From Cohnella phaseoli (GTDB lineage Bacteria > Bacillota > Bacilli > Paenibacillales > Paenibacillaceae), in NCBI RefSeq assembly GCF_003386235.1, contig NZ_QRDZ01000002.1, positions 62,001 to 126,000 of the forward strand: a DNA stretch of 64,000 nt. Direction: 5' to 3'. Both the position numbers and the translations under genes were made by a program. This document shows, piece by piece, positions 53,831-63,250 of this stretch (the first letter of the stretch is position 1; each line of letters begins with the position of its first letter). Below the pieces are notes generated by a model. That model had not been told where the DNA came from and searched no databases. It was given only the letters and a program-made list of their open reading frames with translations.

Positions 53831-55666
53831 TTAGTAGACGTCCCTCTGATAACGTTTTTGCTGCTGAAGCTGAGCCATATACTCGACCGCCGCCTCCGAC
53901 GTCATGCCGCCTTCTTGCACGAGTATGTTCAACAGCGCCTGATGAACGTCATGCGCCATTTTTTTCTCGTCACCGCACACGTAAACGTATGCGCCATCCT
54001 GCAGCCACTGGTACAGCTCTTTGGCGTGTTCCTGCATTCTGTGCTGCACGTATACCTTCTGATCCGTATCGCGGGAAAAAGCAACGTCCATGCGCGTCAG
54101 CACGCCATCCTTAAGCCAACGCTGCCATTCGACCTGATACAGGAAATCCGTTGAAAAATGTTGGTCTCCATAGAAAAGCCACGATTTTCCGGAAGCGCCC
54201 GCTTCTTCCCGTTCGCCCAGGAACGAACGGAACGGAGCAACGCCAGTGCCCGGTCCGATCATAATAATCGGCGATTCCGAATTCTGAGGAAGCTTGAAAT
54301 TGTCGTTCTGCTGAATGAACACCGGGAGCGCTTCGCCGGAAGCCACTCTCTCGGCCAGATGAACCGAGCAGACGCCTTTGCGGGCACGTTCGCGCGCTTC
54401 GTAGCGCACCGCGCGCACTGTCACGTGCACTTCGCCCGGATAAGCGCTCGGACTGCTCGCGATCGAATACAGACGAGCCGGGAGCTTGCGAAGAATCGTC
54501 ACGAACTCGCTTGCCGGCACGCCTTTCAGCGCATAATCCGTCGCCAGATCGAGCAGATCGCGATCGGAAATATAAGCGCGAAGATCCTGCTCCCTGCCTG
54601 CCTCCAGCAGTTCGCCCAAGCCGCTATTCGGCGTGAGTTTGACGATCTGCTCCAGCAGCGGCTTCGTCAGCACCGTAATTTCGAAATGCTTGCGCAGCGC
54701 TTCGCCAAGCGGGAGCTTGTCTCCGTTTTTGTTGATCGTCACTTGCTCTCCCGCCGACCACCCCATCGCTTCGATCAGTTCAGCGACCAGCTCGGGATCG
54801 TTCTGCGGGTAAATGCCCAAGCTATCGCCGGGCTCATACTGAAGACCGGAGCCTTCCAGGGAGATTTCCAGATGTCTTGTTTCCCGGTCGGAGCCTCGTC
54901 CGTTCAAATTCAAGTTTTCAAGCACTTCCGCCTGAAAAGGATTCGATCTCGAATATTCGGATTCGACCGCTGCACCCGTTGCAGTCGCCGGGGAAGCCGA
55001 TGCGGCCGCCGCAGCTCCGGCAGCAGACACGCTAAGCGCCGAGACAACCTGCGACATCCATTGCTCGGCTGCTTCGTCGAAATCCACGTCGCAATCGACG
55101 CGGTCCGCAAGCCGTGTGCCGCCCAGCTCTTCCAGCCGTTTGTCGAAGTCTTTGCCCGTCTGGCAGTAAAACTCGTAGGAAGTATCGCCTAACGCCAGAA
55201 CGGAGAAGCTCAGCGACTCCAGCTTCGGCGCCCGCTTGCTGTGCAGAAACTCGTGGAAAGCAATCGCGCTGTCGGGCGGTTCTCCTTCGCCATGCGTGCT
55301 GACTACGATCAACAGGTTGCTGACATTCTTCAGCGTATTCGGTTTAAAATCGTTCATCGAAGCGATCGTGACCTGCAGGCCCTGATCTTCCAGCTTTTTC
55401 GTCAGCTTTTTCGCCAGCTTGCTGCTGTTGCCCGTCTGCGATCCGAAGAGCACGGTCGCTTCCTTCGGAGCGACCGGCGCTGCCGGAGCGAACAGAGCCT
55501 CTGCTGCCGGCGCTATTGTTGCCGCAACTGCCGGGGCAGCTCCCGAGTATCCCGCTAAGTAGCCGTTCAGCCAAACTCGCTGCAATTCCGTTAATTGGGG
55601 CAGCAGTCGATTAAGCAGATCGACTTGTTCCTGATCGAAAGGACTGTTTGTTACTTGTAGAACCAA
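53831..55666 (-). CDS. cysJ: sulfite reductase [NADPH] flavoprotein alpha-component
   Basis: 611 residues from a TTG at 55666 behind GAGGTGG; the start matches the B. subtilis protein in position ([14 protein letters not shown]). Flavodoxin domain ([29 protein letters not shown]), a connecting domain, FAD site [11 protein letters not shown] and [11 protein letters not shown], and NADPH site [19 protein letters not shown], ending YQRDVY with the terminal aromatic residue that stacks on FAD. It transfers electrons from NADPH to CysI. A TTGACC-17-TAGGTT sequence lies on the minus strand about 100 bp upstream as a possible promoter; no riboswitch is visible. Confidence 0.94.
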   Translation of the reverse strand: MVLQVTNSPFDQEQVDLLNRLLPQLTELQRVWLNGYLAGYSGAAPAVAATIAPAAEALFAPAAPVAPKEATVLFGSQTGNSSKLAKKLTKKLEDQGLQVTIASMNDFKPNTLKNVSNLLIVVSTHGEGEPPDSAIAFHEFLHSKRAPKLESLSFSVLALGDTSYEFYCQTGKDFDKRLEELGGTRLADRVDCDVDFDEAAEQWMSQVVSALSVSAAGAAAAASASPATATGAAVESEYSRSNPFQAEVLENLNLNGRGSDRETRHLEISLEGSGLQYEPGDSLGIYPQNDPELVAELIEAMGWSAGEQVTINKNGDKLPLGEALRKHFEITVLTKPLLEQIVKLTPNSGLGELLEAGREQDLRAYISDRDLLDLATDYALKGVPASEFVTILRKLPARLYSIASSPSAYPGEVHVTVRAVRYEARERARKGVCSVHLAERVASGEALPVFIQQNDNFKLPQNSESPIIMIGPGTGVAPFRSFLGEREEAGASGKSWLFYGDQHFSTDFLYQVEWQRWLKDGVLTRMDVAFSRDTDQKVYVQHRMQEHAKELYQWLQDGAYVYVCGDEKKMAHDVHQALLNILVQEGGMTSEAAVEYMAQLQQQKRYQRDVY

Positions 55667-55835
55667 CGTTATCCACCTCGCGCGCGCATATGCTAATCTT
55701 TTATTCCTAGTATTCAACTGACCTTAATTTATTTTACTTAATTGAACCTACCACAGCTAGCGAAAAGGGTCAATTAGAATGATCTTATAGCATTAATCAG
55801 ATAAGCTAATAGGAGCAATCTTCGGCGCCGTCTTG

Positions 55836-55876
55836 ACAAAAACAGGCCAGGCGCTCACCAGAGCTGCCCGGCCTGC
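55836..55876 (-). terminator. terminator downstream of NHL protein gene
   Basis: CAGGCC (55843-55848) with GGCCTG (55870-55875) and inner GC pairs form a hairpin; on the minus strand it is followed by TTTTTGTC, ending the FecR-NHL transcript. Confidence 0.7.
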
Positions 55877-55889
55877 TTCGGACTCGCGT

Positions 55890-57467
55890 TTAGAATTCCT
55901 TGTTCCGAATGACGACGATTTTGGCGGCGCCGTCCCACTGAATATCAAGTCCGCTCTCGTCGGCGAAGAAACGAACGGGAATAAACATTCTGCCGTCGAT
56001 CGAGATCGTCTTGGCGTTAAGCTTTACCGTATTGCTAGCGCCCGCAACGGTTTTCTTCACGGCATCCTTGCCTTCCGAGATCGCATAAACCGTTCCGTCC
56101 TTGGACAGCAGCGCCTCTCCCGTTTTCTTATCGTATCCGACCTGGTAGCCGAGGGCCTTGCCCACATCGCGAACCGGAAGCAGCACAGCGCCGGCTTTTA
56201 ATTGCGCGGCCACCTCGGTAGAGACTAGCGTTCCGTTCAGCAGCACCGCTATGTCCCCGCCGACCGGAAGCTTGGCCGGGGCGGCGTACTTCTGAACAAT
56301 GCGAATCTTGTTGCCGAACTCGTCCACAATCGCCAGACGGCCGTCGGCAAGAGCGACGACGTCCGTCGGATGGTTAAACTGAGAGGAAGCGGTCACGCCG
56401 TTGACAGAGCCGGGCTCGGTCGGAACGCCCGCTATCGTAGTGACTTGGCCGTCCTTCAGCATCCGAACGACATGGTTTAAGCTGTCGGCAATAACTAGCG
56501 CTCCGTCAGCCGTTACGGCAAGGCCTTCCGGCGCGTTAAAGCGGGACTTGGCCGCCTCGCCGTCGGCGTAATCCCCTTGAACGAAATAAGCGTTCGCGCC
56601 GTCGTAGCTTCCTCCCCCGGCAACGGTGGACACCTGACCGGAGGTCAAGTCGATATACCGGATTCGCTGATTGCCCCGGTCGCTCACATAAAGATTGTCT
56701 TTCGCATCGACCGCAAGTCCGCTCGGCTCGTTAAACTTGGCCGATGCGAGCGGTCCGTCTAGGAAATCTCCCGCATTCTCGACCGCTCCCGGAACGTATT
56801 CGATCAAGCGAGCGGAAGTCGCATTCAACGTCGATACGGTTCCATTAGGCGCGATTTTGCGAATCAAGTGGTTCAGCGTGTCCGCCACGTAGACGTTGCC
56901 CTTGCTATCGATGGCGACATCGGCAGGCGAGTGGAACTTTGCTTCCGCGCCCTTGCCGTCGGATGAACCGAGCAGACCGTTGCCGGCAAGCGTCGATACC
57001 GTGCCGTCGGGCGTAATTTTCCGGATCGCATGGTTGCCGCTGTCCGCCACGTAGACGTTGCCCTTCGCGTCAACGGCAAGCCCTGCCGGTGAATGGAATG
57101 CCGCCTGCTCAGCCGAATCGTTGTTTAATCCGCTAAGCGGATTCCCCGCAGCGTCTTCGCCTAGCCAACTCCCTGCATAGAGAGCCGACTTGTCCGCATC
57201 CAACGTTCTAAGCCGATGGTTCAAAGAATCGGCAATCAGAAGGCGGCCATTTGCAAGCTCGACCGCCGACTTCGGATGATAGAACGTCGTATCGGACAAC
57301 GCGCCGTCGCGATGCCCTACCCCCGCTTGTCCGGCCCATGAGCGCACCTCGTACAGCTTGGTGGATTGGGTCCAGCTTGGAGCCGCTGCGGCGGCCGTTG
57401 CGAACGTTCCGCCAAGAATTCCGATTGCCGTCACTACCGCAGCCAGTTTCATTTTATTATTTTTCAC
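55890..57467 (-). CDS. secreted NHL-repeat beta-propeller with copper-amine-oxidase-N domain
   Basis: 525 residues; GTG start behind AGGAG. Sec signal peptide (about 1-28, AAAA-AP). Residues about 40-390 are six NHL blades (FHSPAGLAVDAKGNVYVADSGNHAIRKI and variants). Residues about 400-525 are a copper amine oxidase N-terminal-like domain (VLLNGTLVSTEVAAQLKAGAVLLPVRDVGKALGYQV; DGRMFIPVRFFADESGLDIQWD), common on Paenibacillus surface proteins, probably for wall or ligand binding. It begins 30 bp after the FecR-protein gene and is likely cotranscribed. Confidence 0.9.
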   Translation of the reverse strand: MKNNKMKLAAVVTAIGILGGTFATAAAAAPSWTQSTKLYEVRSWAGQAGVGHRDGALSDTTFYHPKSAVELANGRLLIADSLNHRLRTLDADKSALYAGSWLGEDAAGNPLSGLNNDSAEQAAFHSPAGLAVDAKGNVYVADSGNHAIRKITPDGTVSTLAGNGLLGSSDGKGAEAKFHSPADVAIDSKGNVYVADTLNHLIRKIAPNGTVSTLNATSARLIEYVPGAVENAGDFLDGPLASAKFNEPSGLAVDAKDNLYVSDRGNQRIRYIDLTSGQVSTVAGGGSYDGANAYFVQGDYADGEAAKSRFNAPEGLAVTADGALVIADSLNHVVRMLKDGQVTTIAGVPTEPGSVNGVTASSQFNHPTDVVALADGRLAIVDEFGNKIRIVQKYAAPAKLPVGGDIAVLLNGTLVSTEVAAQLKAGAVLLPVRDVGKALGYQVGYDKKTGEALLSKDGTVYAISEGKDAVKKTVAGASNTVKLNAKTISIDGRMFIPVRFFADESGLDIQWDGAAKIVVIRNKEF

Positions 57468-57497
57468 GGTAAAGCTCCTTTGCTTAAAAGGATAAGA

Positions 57498-60209
57498 TTA
57501 GACTTGGGGATAACCAACAAAAATGTTCAATTTGTATTCCACCGTATTCGGTCCGAATTGACGCAACGGGTCGACGATCAGTGTGTAACTGTTTAAGCCT
57601 GGCTGCAGTCCGAACAGGAAATACTCCCACCCCTCTGAAGTAACCTCTCTTTCATCCCCTAAAATTTGCACATCTTCCGGACTCATGAAATCCGGGACGA
57701 AGTTACCTATAAAAATATATGGGTTCAACCTGACAGTAGGTACTACTTCATTGTAGTTGTAGTAAAAACCGCCGTTTAGTTGATCATAAGTCATTTCGTA
57801 GCTGTCATCCCCCAAACCGATGCCGCCAGCACCCATTTGCTCGTTGTAGACAGCCGCATTGCCGACTTTAACCGTCAAGACAATACTTCCTTCAAATTCC
57901 AGTTCGGAATTAGAGATGTTCAACTCGTATCTGTAATAACCATCCGAAGAAATATCTAATTGAATCGGCCCGCCCAAATCTATCGAATTGTTCGGCAGTA
58001 CAATCTCTCCACTGTATCCTTCGGCCAATTCCACATTAAGATAGACACCTTGTGACGCTGAAGGCAGTATCGCATACGCGAATTTTTCATCGGAAACGAC
58101 GATATTGTTCGTCTGCTGGCCAACAGTGATGTTCCAAGAGACTAATCCTTCCGGCAGATTCTCCTCATGCGGAGCGTCGCGGGTCACAATCAACGTGTAG
58201 ATGTGCTTGTAGTAGTAGGCTTGGTCTGCAAGAGAGATTTCAATCTCGTTCGCACCTGCGTCCAATTCGATATCAAAGAAGGGATAATTGCTCAACAATT
58301 CGACCCCGTTGACTTTTACCTTCTCTATTTTGAAGTCGCTTTGATTCGAAAATAGTGTAATATTCGCTGTGGACGACGACACCTCTGCCCGGAACAGGTT
58401 TGGATTTTCCAGATCTCTGCTGTACGTCGTACCCTCCATTCCGAAAGGTTGCGGATGGGTCAACCACAGAGGCTCAGTTACTCCATTAAGTACAAACAAA
58501 TTATTTAGAGGCTCAATAGAGTACGAATCGGATTGCTCCTTTGTCACGTTGATGACAAAATTCTCGTATCCCGTTTCAAGTCCTTCAAGTGTCTTAACTT
58601 CGCCGCTTGCGTTCCATTCAATAGTTTGTCCTCCGTTAGAGTTGCCGGATCGCACCAGCGTCACTTTACTAACATCCGAGCCGAATTCGAGCTTCAGCTT
58701 TAACGACGTGACCATAGACTCTGTTTTAACCGCGTAGATCGTTTCGTGCTGTTGTTCCTGCTCGAGTTGCTTTGTCCGCTGGATCTGCAAAGGCTGATCG
58801 CTAGCTGTCATCAAAGTCCAGCCTGTAATCCCGTTTGGCAACGTTGAATCTGGACTCTCGCTAGGGCTCGGGCTAGGACTTTGGCTTGGACTTGAGCTCG
58901 GACTCGAACCTGGATTCGATCCACCGCCCCCGCCGCCAGTGGTTGGTGTCGGAGTAACTCTTGGCGCGGTCTGCTTTTTCAGCTCTTCTTCACGCTTCTT
59001 GCTCTCTTCCTCAAAACGTTTCTTTTCCGCCTCGGAAAGCTTCTTCTCGTATTCTTCCTTCGCTTTCTTCTTCGCATCTTCCAGAGCTTTTTTGTTGGCC
59101 TCCTCTTGCTTGGCCCGCTCCTCTTCAATCTTTTTAATCAAGCTTTCCCTCTGGCTCTTAAGCTCCTCTTCCTTCTGCTTTTTGGCAGCCTCCTGACGAG
59201 CCTCCTGCTGCTTCTTCAATTGTTCCATCTTCAGCTTCTCCGCATCCGTTACAACTTGCGGGGGCGTATTGGCAAGATCGATCTTCTTGTTTAGCGTCGG
59301 ATTTGCTTCATCAACTAACTTTTGCAGCTCGCTCGGAGTGATTTTGTTTCCCTTCAGCGCTTCCTGCAACATATTGGTGATTAGATTGTTCAGGTTTTGG
59401 ATGATTCTGTCCAAATCTGCGCTTGATCCAGTCGGCGTGCCCGGCTGACCCGCCTCAAGCTCTTGCTTTTTCTTTTCGATAAATTGCTGATTTTCCTGAT
59501 CGATCGCATTTTTCGCCCCAATAATCGATTCAATGACCTGAGGCGAAACGCCGTTCAAAAATGAAGACAAATCGATCGGAATCACTTCGCCCGGAAATTG
59601 GGTCGTCTGGTTACGATCGTCGATCGTTACCTGATGGTTAGGAAGCACAACAACATCCGGAGGCTGCGATATCGTCCGCGTATTCGTAGGAGCGATCTGA
59701 CCGACCCCCGAGAAAATGACGAACTTGGAATCTCCCGTCACCGGGTCGACGTATACAAGCAAATTTGTGCCCCGCACGCCCATGATGGCGGTCGGCGTCT
59801 CCAACGTATACTCGTCGCTCGCGCTTTTGATCGACTTTACCGTGGACCAGACAGAACCGCTCTGCACGCTGACCTTCGTCACCGTGTTTTTACCTTCCTT
59901 AAGCTTGGAGAAGGTCAGGGTCGTATTGGCGGACACGGTCATCCGATCGTCCTCCGATGATCCGTTCGCAAATTGGAGCACTGCGGAGCCGTCTGAACCG
60001 ACCGTTACAATATCCCCTTCGTTCAGACTCATTTTGGCGAATGCCGTAAACTCCTTCGAACCCCCGGATTTCTTGACCTTTACCGTACCTTTAAGTTCCT
60101 TAATTACGGCGACCCGGGAAGACGCCGCAGAGGCCTCCTGAGCCAGCGCGCCGAGCAGCGGCGCTGCCAGCAGCAGCAGACCCAGCACATAAGCCACAAT
60201 CTTCTTCAT
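57498..60209 (-). CDS. secreted FecR-domain protein with coiled coil and cadherin-like modules
   Basis: 903 residues. Sec signal peptide (about 1-29), then a FecR domain at about 34-170 (ELKGTVKVKKSGGSKEFTAF, LNEGDIVTVGSDGSAVLQF, ETPTAIMGVRGTNLLVYVD), a helical region with a long charged coiled coil (about 310-410, K/E/Q-rich), a Ser/Pro linker, and 450 residues of beta-rich repeats of cadherin-like/Cna type. In Gram-negatives FecR relays a surface signal to a sigma factor; extracytoplasmic FecR domains in Gram-positives have no proven role. Downstream partner is an NHL/CuAO protein; upstream, beyond repeats, is a CHASE2 cyclase. Confidence 0.88.
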   Translation of the reverse strand: MKKIVAYVLGLLLLAAPLLGALAQEASAASSRVAVIKELKGTVKVKKSGGSKEFTAFAKMSLNEGDIVTVGSDGSAVLQFANGSSEDDRMTVSANTTLTFSKLKEGKNTVTKVSVQSGSVWSTVKSIKSASDEYTLETPTAIMGVRGTNLLVYVDPVTGDSKFVIFSGVGQIAPTNTRTISQPPDVVVLPNHQVTIDDRNQTTQFPGEVIPIDLSSFLNGVSPQVIESIIGAKNAIDQENQQFIEKKKQELEAGQPGTPTGSSADLDRIIQNLNNLITNMLQEALKGNKITPSELQKLVDEANPTLNKKIDLANTPPQVVTDAEKLKMEQLKKQQEARQEAAKKQKEEELKSQRESLIKKIEEERAKQEEANKKALEDAKKKAKEEYEKKLSEAEKKRFEEESKKREEELKKQTAPRVTPTPTTGGGGGGSNPGSSPSSSPSQSPSPSPSESPDSTLPNGITGWTLMTASDQPLQIQRTKQLEQEQQHETIYAVKTESMVTSLKLKLEFGSDVSKVTLVRSGNSNGGQTIEWNASGEVKTLEGLETGYENFVINVTKEQSDSYSIEPLNNLFVLNGVTEPLWLTHPQPFGMEGTTYSRDLENPNLFRAEVSSSTANITLFSNQSDFKIEKVKVNGVELLSNYPFFDIELDAGANEIEISLADQAYYYKHIYTLIVTRDAPHEENLPEGLVSWNITVGQQTNNIVVSDEKFAYAILPSASQGVYLNVELAEGYSGEIVLPNNSIDLGGPIQLDISSDGYYRYELNISNSELEFEGSIVLTVKVGNAAVYNEQMGAGGIGLGDDSYEMTYDQLNGGFYYNYNEVVPTVRLNPYIFIGNFVPDFMSPEDVQILGDEREVTSEGWEYFLFGLQPGLNSYTLIVDPLRQFGPNTVEYKLNIFVGYPQV

Positions 60210-60281
60210 TAATTACACCTCTCCCGTTTGTTCAGTTTTGTTATAGTTGTATCATTTATAATCAGATATAACGTAGGCAGC

Positions 60282-60780
60282 GTCTCTATCGATGTTGCGC
60301 GACTGCAGACGTGCTGGCCAAGCTTAGAGCGTCGTATCGCGATGTTGCGCGACTGCAAGCGTGCTGGCCAAGCTTAGAGCGTCCTATCGCGATGTTGCGC
60401 AGCTGCAAGCGTGCTAGCCAAGCTTAGAGCGTCCAAACCGCGATGTTGCGCGGCTGCAAGCGTGCTGGCCAAGCTTAGAGCGTCCTATCGCGATGTTGCG
60501 CGGCTGCAGGCGTTCTAGCCAAGCTTAGAGCGTCCAAATCGCCATGTTGCGCGGCTGCAAGCGTGCTGGCCAAGCTTAGAGCGTCCAATCGCGATGTTGC
60601 GCAGCTGCAAGCGTGCTAGCCAAGCTTAGAGCGTCCAACCGCTAAGTTGCGCGACTGCAAGCTTGCTAGCCAAGCTTAGAGCGTCCAAATCGCCATGTTG
60701 CGCAGCTGCAAGCGTGCTGGCCAAGCTTAGAGCGTCCAAACCGCGATGTTACGCGGCTGCAGGCGTACTAGCCAAGCTTG
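60282..60780. repeat. tandem repeat cluster, ten 50-51 bp units
   Basis: Units start with GATGTTGCGC (or CATG/TAAG variants) at 60291, 60341, 60391, 60442, 60492, 60543, 60593, 60643, 60694 and 60745; each also carries GCTGGCCAAGCTTAGAGCGTC. Period alternates 50 and 51 bp, so no frame stays open. There is no leader or spacer pattern of a CRISPR. It fills the 650-bp gap between the cyclase and FecR genes. Function unknown; the 80 bp on each side show nothing recognisable. Confidence 0.9.
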
Positions 60781-60862
60781 TAGGTTTACGAGGTCTGGAT
60801 GTGGTTCTCAATCACTTACAAAATCTACGGTAGCTTCGTTACGTTATTTCTGGAGCTCGCTA

Positions 60863-62695
60863 CTAGTCCCCGTCTTTGCGTCCAAGCAGCTCGTAGACGC
60901 GAATCGGATGGGACTTGCCCTTGAACATGCGATCTTCGCCTTCATCGTAGCGGAACCAAAGCTTCGTCTGTTCGTAAACCTGCTCTGAGACATGGACTTG
61001 TCCCTTCTTGGTTTGAGACTCGATTCTCGCGGCAATGTTGACGTTGTCGCCGATTGCCGTATAATCGACCCGCAAGTAGGAGCCGATGTTGCCGACGACG
61101 ACGTTCCCGCTGTGAATACCGATGCCTACATTAACCTCGCATTGGTATTTGTCCATAATCTGCTGACGAATTTGCTCCATGCCCTGCTGAATTTCGTATG
61201 CCGTCTGCAGTGCCATCCGTTCATGCTCGGCCACGTCGAGCGGCGCGTTAAACAGAATCATTGCGGCATCGCCGATAAACTTGTCGATCGTGCCCGAATT
61301 GCGAAGCGTCGTCTCCGTAATCATATTAAACATCGTGTTCAGCGTATCGACGAGTTCGGATGGCGACAGCTTCTCGGAAAGAGGCGTAAAGCCGCGAATG
61401 TCGAGGAACAGCACTGTAATGTGCTTGAGATCCCCTCCCAGCTTAATCTCGATGTCCTGGGCTACGATCTGTTTGACGAGATCAGGAGAAATATAGCGTC
61501 CGAACTGCCGCGTAACGAAGCTCTTCTGCGTGCTGTCCATATAGGACTTGAGCGAGACGTTCGTCAAATAGGCAAGCAGCATGGCAAGCAGGCCCAGAAC
61601 GATGCTCGCGTGCAAAGCGGAGGCCTGGTAGAGCGCATATTGTCCGTACAACGCAGCCGCAAAAACGATCAAAAACAACAAAATGGAGTAAATATTTTTC
61701 AGTCTCCACGGCAGCCATATAAATAGAAGAAATAGAAGCAGCGCAAATGTCAGCTCCGCCCAGCTCGGCGCGTAAGCAATCTCCGAGCCCTTCAACAGCT
61801 GATTAACGATATTGCCGTGAGCATACATCAGCTTAAAATTCTTCTCGATCGGGGAAGCGCCTGTGTCCTGTCCGCCGTCCCCGGTCAAACCGACCGCCGT
61901 AAATCCCACAATCACGATCGAATCCTTGAGCAGATCCGGAGGCAGCGCTCCATTTAACACATCCACGAACGACACGGTGAGAAAATCGTCGGTCATTAAA
62001 TCGTAGTCGATCGTTATCGTATTTTTCGCCACCGGCTCGCCGAATTTCCTCGGATCTGTAAGGTCTTCGTAGCGGCTTAAATCCGCTCCCGCCATCTCTG
62101 CGATTTGCCATCCCAAGGAGGGGACGACCTCTCCATCCGGCCCTTGGATCTTGAGCCAGGTTTGACGAATGACGCCGTCGCGGGTTACGACACGATTGAT
62201 GTGTGCCAGTCGGACAAGCTCGGAAAACAACTCGTAGGGCTTTATGATTCCTTGCGCTTGGATATATTCATCGCGTCTAACCTCGGAAGTACTGAAGTTG
62301 TCTCCCATAATTCCCGTTACGGGCAAAATGACGTTCGGATAAGTGGAGAGCGCCTCGGCAAAGGCCATATCGCCGTCCGGATTGTCGCTTTCCTCCCCGA
62401 AAATAATATCGAATGCGATCGCCTTAGGCTCGTCCCCTTCTGGGTTTAAGTTCGCCAGAAACGGCGCGTATACCGCACGATCCCAAGGGAATCTTCCCAG
62501 TTCTGCAAGCGACGCGTCGTCGATTGCGACCATGATAATGCGCTCGTCCGGCCGATGGTCGGCAGCGGTCTTCATGTCGTAATCGAACAGCAATGTATCG
62601 AACTTCTGCAACACTCCCGATTGATGAATCAAAAATAAACCGAGCAGAAGAACGGCGTTGAGTGCGATCGCTATTCTTTTGATTTTCCCCTTCAA
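60863..62695 (-). CDS. CHASE2-domain adenylate/guanylate cyclase (class III)
   Basis: 610 residues from a TTG at 62693-62695; the longer frame runs through the promoter -10 and is not used. A transmembrane helix (about 7-25), an extracellular CHASE2 domain (to about 325; RIIMVAIDDASLAELGRFPWDRAVYA), three transmembrane helices (about 335-410), and the cyclase domain: metal Asp in FLDIRGFTPLSE and IGDAAMILF, base-recognising Lys in IDKFIGD and Thr in YTAIGDNVNIAAR, with the transition-state Asn/Arg. The Lys/Thr pair favours ATP, so cAMP is expected. A terminator-like hairpin and a TATAAT precede it. Firmicutes of this group have few cAMP targets, so its output is open. Confidence 0.9.
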   Translation of the reverse strand: MKGKIKRIAIALNAVLLLGLFLIHQSGVLQKFDTLLFDYDMKTAADHRPDERIIMVAIDDASLAELGRFPWDRAVYAPFLANLNPEGDEPKAIAFDIIFGEESDNPDGDMAFAEALSTYPNVILPVTGIMGDNFSTSEVRRDEYIQAQGIIKPYELFSELVRLAHINRVVTRDGVIRQTWLKIQGPDGEVVPSLGWQIAEMAGADLSRYEDLTDPRKFGEPVAKNTITIDYDLMTDDFLTVSFVDVLNGALPPDLLKDSIVIVGFTAVGLTGDGGQDTGASPIEKNFKLMYAHGNIVNQLLKGSEIAYAPSWAELTFALLLFLLFIWLPWRLKNIYSILLFLIVFAAALYGQYALYQASALHASIVLGLLAMLLAYLTNVSLKSYMDSTQKSFVTRQFGRYISPDLVKQIVAQDIEIKLGGDLKHITVLFLDIRGFTPLSEKLSPSELVDTLNTMFNMITETTLRNSGTIDKFIGDAAMILFNAPLDVAEHERMALQTAYEIQQGMEQIRQQIMDKYQCEVNVGIGIHSGNVVVGNIGSYLRVDYTAIGDNVNIAARIESQTKKGQVHVSEQVYEQTKLWFRYDEGEDRMFKGKSHPIRVYELLGRKDGD

Positions 62696-62737
62696 GCTCC
62701 ACCCGCCCGCCTTTGTAAAAGATACCAATTTGCATCT

Positions 62738-62743
62738 ATTATA
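62738..62743 (-). promoter_or_regulatory. -10 element of the cyclase gene promoter
   Basis: A perfect TATAAT on the minus strand, 42 bp before the TTG start; no good -35 is seen. Confidence 0.45.
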
Positions 62744-62819
62744 CATTAGGTATAAGGCTTTATGTTGGTTTTTGTCTAAAAAATGACTTTTGTGACCAGG
62801 GTCATGAAAGGCATTATAA

Positions 62820-62863
62820 AAAGAGCTCCCCCCTAGGTCTCCAGACCCAAGAAAGAGCTCTTT
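62820..62863 (-). terminator. terminator of the ferredoxin gene
   Basis: AAAGAGCTC (62820-62828) pairs perfectly with 62855-62863, with an inner GGTCT/AGACC stem; on the minus strand it ends in TTTTTATAAT. Confidence 0.85.
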
Positions 62864-62878
62864 GCGCATTTTCGTCAA

Positions 62879-63250
<372 letters not shown>

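Noticed and set aside
60282..60780. CRISPR array
   Set aside because: Repeats are contiguous with no unique spacers and there are no cas genes.
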